Below, piece after piece: positions 13,251 through 16,161 of a DNA stretch of 16,161 nt (position 1 is its first letter; every line of letters begins with the position of its first letter). The notes beneath the pieces were generated by a model, which saw only the letters and a program-made list of their open reading frames with translations, ran no database searches and was not told the origin of the DNA. The translations under genes and the position numbers were made by a program. Source of the stretch: an uncultured Collinsella sp. (GTDB lineage Bacteria; Actinomycetota; Coriobacteriia; Coriobacteriales; Coriobacteriaceae); the NCBI GenBank assembly GCA_900541885.1, contig UQKW01000036.1, positions 1 through 16,161 of the forward strand, read 5' to 3'.

Positions 13251-15932
13251 CTAGTCCTCGAGCAGGTCCTCGATAAAGCCGACGCGGTAGTTTTTGAAGA
13301 TGACCTCGCCGCCGTCTTGCGTGGCGTCCAGATCGACATCGCCCATGATGCCAAAGTCGTGGTCGCCATCCTCGTCGGCAAAGATCTGGTGCACGTGCCA
13401 TACGTGCGCGGTCTTCTCGTCGGACTCGTCAATGGAAAACATCGCGGCGCTGCGGGCATCTCCGTCGGTGAGGATTTCCTCGTGCTGCTCGTGGTAAGCG
13501 TCGAGTGCTTTTTGCCAGCGGATCTCGCTCATGCCCCAGTCGTCGTCGAGCTCGCCCAGGTCGCGAACGTGCTCGCGAGCGGCAAGGGTCACGCGGCGGA
13601 AGAGCGCGTTGCGCACCAACAGCGTGCAGCCGCGGCGGTCCGCCACGACCTCGTCGATGCCCTGCGGCGGCGCGGCGTCGAGGGCTGCCGGGTTGCCGGC
13701 GTTCTCCCACTCGTCCACCAGGCTCGAGTCCACCGAGCGCACCACAAAGCCCAGCCACGAGATAATGTCGCGCAGGCGCTCGTCGCGCTTCTCGATGGGC
13801 ACGGTGCGGTCGAGTGAACGGTAGGCCTCGGCTAGGTAGCGCAGCAGAATGCCCTCGGAGCGGGCGATGCCGAGCTTTTGAATGTAGCCCTTAAAATCGC
13901 TCGCGCTTTCCAGCATATCGCGCAGGACGCTCTTGGGAGAGAGCTGATAGTCGTTTGCCCAGGGCACTTCCTGGCAGTACTTGTCAAAGGCGGCGTCGAG
14001 CAAATCCTCGAGCGGCGTTTCGTACGTGACGTCTTGAATGCGCTCCAAGCGCTCCTCATACTCGACGCCGTCAGCCTTCATTTCGGCCATCGCGCGGTCG
14101 CGCGCAGCGCGCTCCTGTGCGCGCAGCACCTGCTTGGGGTCCTCGAGCGTTGCCTCGACCATCGAGATCAGATCCATGGTATAGGTCTCGCTCTCGGGAT
14201 CGAGCAGCTCCAACGCGGCAAGCAAGAACGGCGAGAGCGGCTGATCGAGCGCAAAGTCCTCGGGCAGATCGACCGTCAGTGCATAGTCAATGTCTGGTGC
14301 GGCGTCAGTCGGGGCGTCGGGTGCGGGCGGCACCTCGGTGCGAACGACGACGCCGGAATCGATGAGTGTGGCGAAGATTTCATCGGCGCGAACCTCGAGC
14401 TTGGCCTTTTCCTCGGGGGTCTGCAGGCTCGTCTCGATGAGGTCGTGTACGCGGGCACGGGCGTCGCCGCCCTGCTCGACCACGCTAATCACCATGGAGT
14501 GCGTGATGCGCAGGCGCGGCTTGAGCGTCTCGGGCTGCGTCTCAATCAGACGCTCAAAGGTCTGCTTGTTCCAGGTGACAAAGCCCTCGGGGGCCTTCTT
14601 CTTTTTAATCTTGCGGAGCTTCTTGGGGTCGTCACCCGCCTTGGCCATGAGCTTGGCGTTCTCGATCTCGTGCTCCGGGGCCTCGGCGATGACCATGCCC
14701 TCGGTATCGAAGCCCGAACGGCCGGCGCGACCGGCAATCTGATGGAACTCGCGGGCGCGCAGACGACGCATCTTGTAGCCATCGAACTTGGTGAGCGCGG
14801 TGAGGACCACGGTGTGGATGGGCACGTTGATGCCGACGCCGAGTGTGTCGGTGCCGCAGATGACGGGTAGCAGGCCCTGTTGCGCCAGGCGCTCGACCAG
14901 CAGGCGATAGCGTGGCAGCATGCCGGCGTGGTGCACGCCGACGCCGCAGCCGAGCAAACGCTTGAGGATCTTGCCGAAGGCCGTCGAGAAGCTCGTACCC
15001 TTGGCTGCCTCCTTGATGGCCTCGCGCTGCTCCTTGCTGGCAATGCCAAAGTTGGCGAGCGACTGTGCCGTCGCAAGTGCGGCGTCCTGGCTAAAGTGCA
15101 CGATGTAGAGCGGGGCCTCGCCGCGGCGCATCGCGAGCTCGACGGTGCCCTCGAGCGAGGTCGTCACGTAGTCGTAGCTCAGCGGCACGGGGCGTGGGGC
15201 ATCGACGACCAAGTCGCAGGTAGCGCCGGTGTGTTCCTCGAGCGAGGCGGCGATCGCGGTGACATCGCCGAGCGTGGCGCTCATGAGCATGAATTGCGTG
15301 TGGGGCAGGGTGAGCAGCGGCACCTGCCAGGCCCAACCGCGATCAGGGTCGGCAAAGTAGTGGAACTCGTCCATGGCGACGCAGCCAACATCGGCATCTT
15401 CGCCCTCGCGCAGTGCGTCGTTGGCAAGGATCTCTGCCGTGCAGCAGATGACGGGCGCCTTGGTGTTGATATGCGTATCGCCGGTGATCATGCCGACGTT
15501 ATCGCGGCCGAGCACCTGCACAAGGTCGAAAAACTTCTCGCTGACCAGAGCCTTGATGGGGGCCGTGTAATAACAGCGCTTACCCTGCGCCATACCCATA
15601 AAGAGCATGCCCAGCGCGACGAGCGATTTACCCGATCCGGTCGGTGTGCCTAAAATGACGTGATCGCCGGCAGCCAGGTCCATGAGGGCTTCTTCTTGGT
15701 GGTCCCACAGCTCAATGCCGCGGTCGCTCGTCCATTCAAAGAAGCGTTCGAAGGCCTGATCAGGCGTGAGCCATGGTTCGGGCTCGCTGCCGTCCTCGGG
15801 CTCCCACCAGGTGGGGGAGAGCGCGCCGAGCGAGCCAAACTCGGCTTCGGTTCCCGTGCCGCCCGAGAATGAGCTGGCAGCGCCGGCGCCGGAGACGGTG
15901 CTGGCGGCGGTATCTGTCGTGGTCTGTGCCAT
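13251..15932 (-). CDS. Ski2-like superfamily II DEAD/DEAH-type helicase with DUF3516-type C-terminus
   Basis: ATP-dependent nucleic-acid helicase of 893 residues. The first 50 or so are Gly/Ser/Ala/Glu-rich and probably disordered. The core carries the Q-type WDHQEEAL (about 76-83), Walker A GTPTGSGKS (95-103), motif Ia TAPIKALVSEK, motif II DEFH (188-191), motif III SAT (218-220), GTDTLGVGINVP (360-371) and motif VI QIAGRAGRSGFDTEG (398-412), as in Mtr4/Ski2-type RNA helicases. The long remainder has the size and content of the actinobacterial DUF3516 region. Members are thought to act on RNA, but this one's substrate is unknown. The start ATG at 15932 has only a weak GAGAGAAAG upstream. A CATAAT on the minus strand upstream may be its -10. 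Confidence 0.92.
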   Translation of the reverse strand: MAQTTTDTAASTVSGAGAASSFSGGTGTEAEFGSLGALSPTWWEPEDGSEPEPWLTPDQAFERFFEWTSDRGIELWDHQEEALMDLAAGDHVILGTPTGSGKSLVALGMLFMGMAQGKRCYYTAPIKALVSEKFFDLVQVLGRDNVGMITGDTHINTKAPVICCTAEILANDALREGEDADVGCVAMDEFHYFADPDRGWAWQVPLLTLPHTQFMLMSATLGDVTAIAASLEEHTGATCDLVVDAPRPVPLSYDYVTTSLEGTVELAMRRGEAPLYIVHFSQDAALATAQSLANFGIASKEQREAIKEAAKGTSFSTAFGKILKRLLGCGVGVHHAGMLPRYRLLVERLAQQGLLPVICGTDTLGVGINVPIHTVVLTALTKFDGYKMRRLRAREFHQIAGRAGRSGFDTEGMVIAEAPEHEIENAKLMAKAGDDPKKLRKIKKKKAPEGFVTWNKQTFERLIETQPETLKPRLRITHSMVISVVEQGGDARARVHDLIETSLQTPEEKAKLEVRADEIFATLIDSGVVVRTEVPPAPDAPTDAAPDIDYALTVDLPEDFALDQPLSPFLLAALELLDPESETYTMDLISMVEATLEDPKQVLRAQERAARDRAMAEMKADGVEYEERLERIQDVTYETPLEDLLDAAFDKYCQEVPWANDYQLSPKSVLRDMLESASDFKGYIQKLGIARSEGILLRYLAEAYRSLDRTVPIEKRDERLRDIISWLGFVVRSVDSSLVDEWENAGNPAALDAAPPQGIDEVVADRRGCTLLVRNALFRRVTLAAREHVRDLGELDDDWGMSEIRWQKALDAYHEQHEEILTDGDARSAAMFSIDESDEKTAHVWHVHQIFADEDGDHDFGIMGDVDLDATQDGGEVIFKNYRVGFIEDLLED

Positions 15933-16055
15933 ATGGTTGCTTTCTCTCGCGATTGTCCGCCAACTATTATGGCGTAGCGGCGGCGTGGGGTGCCAGCGCG
16001 CGAGAAAATGCAGGAAATGGGCGTTCTGCCCAGCCGTTTAGTGTAGTCGCTAGCT

Positions 16056-16161
16056 AAGTGAGTAGACTTTTTGCGATATTGCGAGCACATCGCTTTTGCG
16101 CAAGGGTTCTACCTGCACTGATAATTGTTCTCGGGGGAAGCGGGCACTGCGGGGGCGCGTC
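16056..16161. repeat. 119-bp inverted-repeat element, copy 3 (cut by the window end)
   Basis: Starts AAGTGAGTAGACTTTT like copies 1 and 2, and CT precedes the element in all three. Positions 35-59 of the element align without gaps to copy 1, ending in CTACCT. Identity inside is clearly lower than between copies 1 and 2. If it is also 119 bp long, the right arm lies 13 bases past the end of the window and cannot be seen. It stands upstream of the helicase gene. Confidence 0.65.

Noticed and set aside
1..16161. CRISPR array, tRNA or rRNA genes
   Set aside because: No regularly spaced direct repeats were found, and no cloverleaf with a TTCGA-type arm or rRNA-like stretch was recognised on either strand.

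Overview
The window looks like chromosome of a Collinsella-type member of the Coriobacteriia (Actinobacteria, anaerobic gut bacteria). This is inferred from the moderately high GC, strong AGGAGG-type ribosome binding sites, a reverse rubrerythrin (usual in anaerobes), a Ski2-like helicase with a DUF3516-type tail, and the style of the intergenic palindromes. No rRNA, tRNA, CRISPR array, transposase or integrase was found.

Layout. 1-477: tail of an upstream gene, two hairpins, a non-coding stretch with a REP-like hairpin, and a probable promoter. 478-1509: DAHP synthase (aroF), first step of the shikimate pathway, followed by a nested terminator. 1510-1839: a convergent junction filled with hairpin repeats. 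1840-4920: a vitamin B6 locus, with pdxS and pdxT on the minus strand and a divergent MocR/PdxR-type regulator; the gap between them holds a direct repeat that is a candidate operator. 4915-6454: a repeat-bounded cassette, in which two 119-bp copies of an inverted-repeat element in the same orientation flank one accessory gene for an AbiEi-like/DUF559-like (PD-(D/E)XK) protein. 6587-7147: reverse rubrerythrin on the minus strand. 7404-10013: an iron-dependent alcohol dehydrogenase and a class 3-like aldehyde dehydrogenase as a two-gene operon. 10136-13170: a same-strand run of a HIRAN-domain protein, a 59-residue charged protein, a metallophosphoesterase, and (after a strong terminator) a DUF2130/COG4487 coiled-coil protein with a nuclease-like core. 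13251-15932: a convergent Ski2-like helicase. 16056-end: a third copy of the 119-bp element, cut by the window edge.

How it works together. PdxS and PdxT form the PLP synthase complex and the MocR protein probably senses PLP and controls it. The alcohol and aldehyde dehydrogenases probably interconvert alcohols, aldehydes and acids with NAD(P). Rubrerythrin removes peroxide. The HIRAN, phosphoesterase, DUF2130 and helicase genes all suggest nucleic-acid transactions, but a shared system is only a hypothesis.

The most unusual content is the density and variety of intergenic inverted repeats: the 119-bp family (three copies), three hairpins that share a GGGAC-type loop but have unrelated perfect stems, and two further long palindromes. 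No enzyme that would move them is encoded here.
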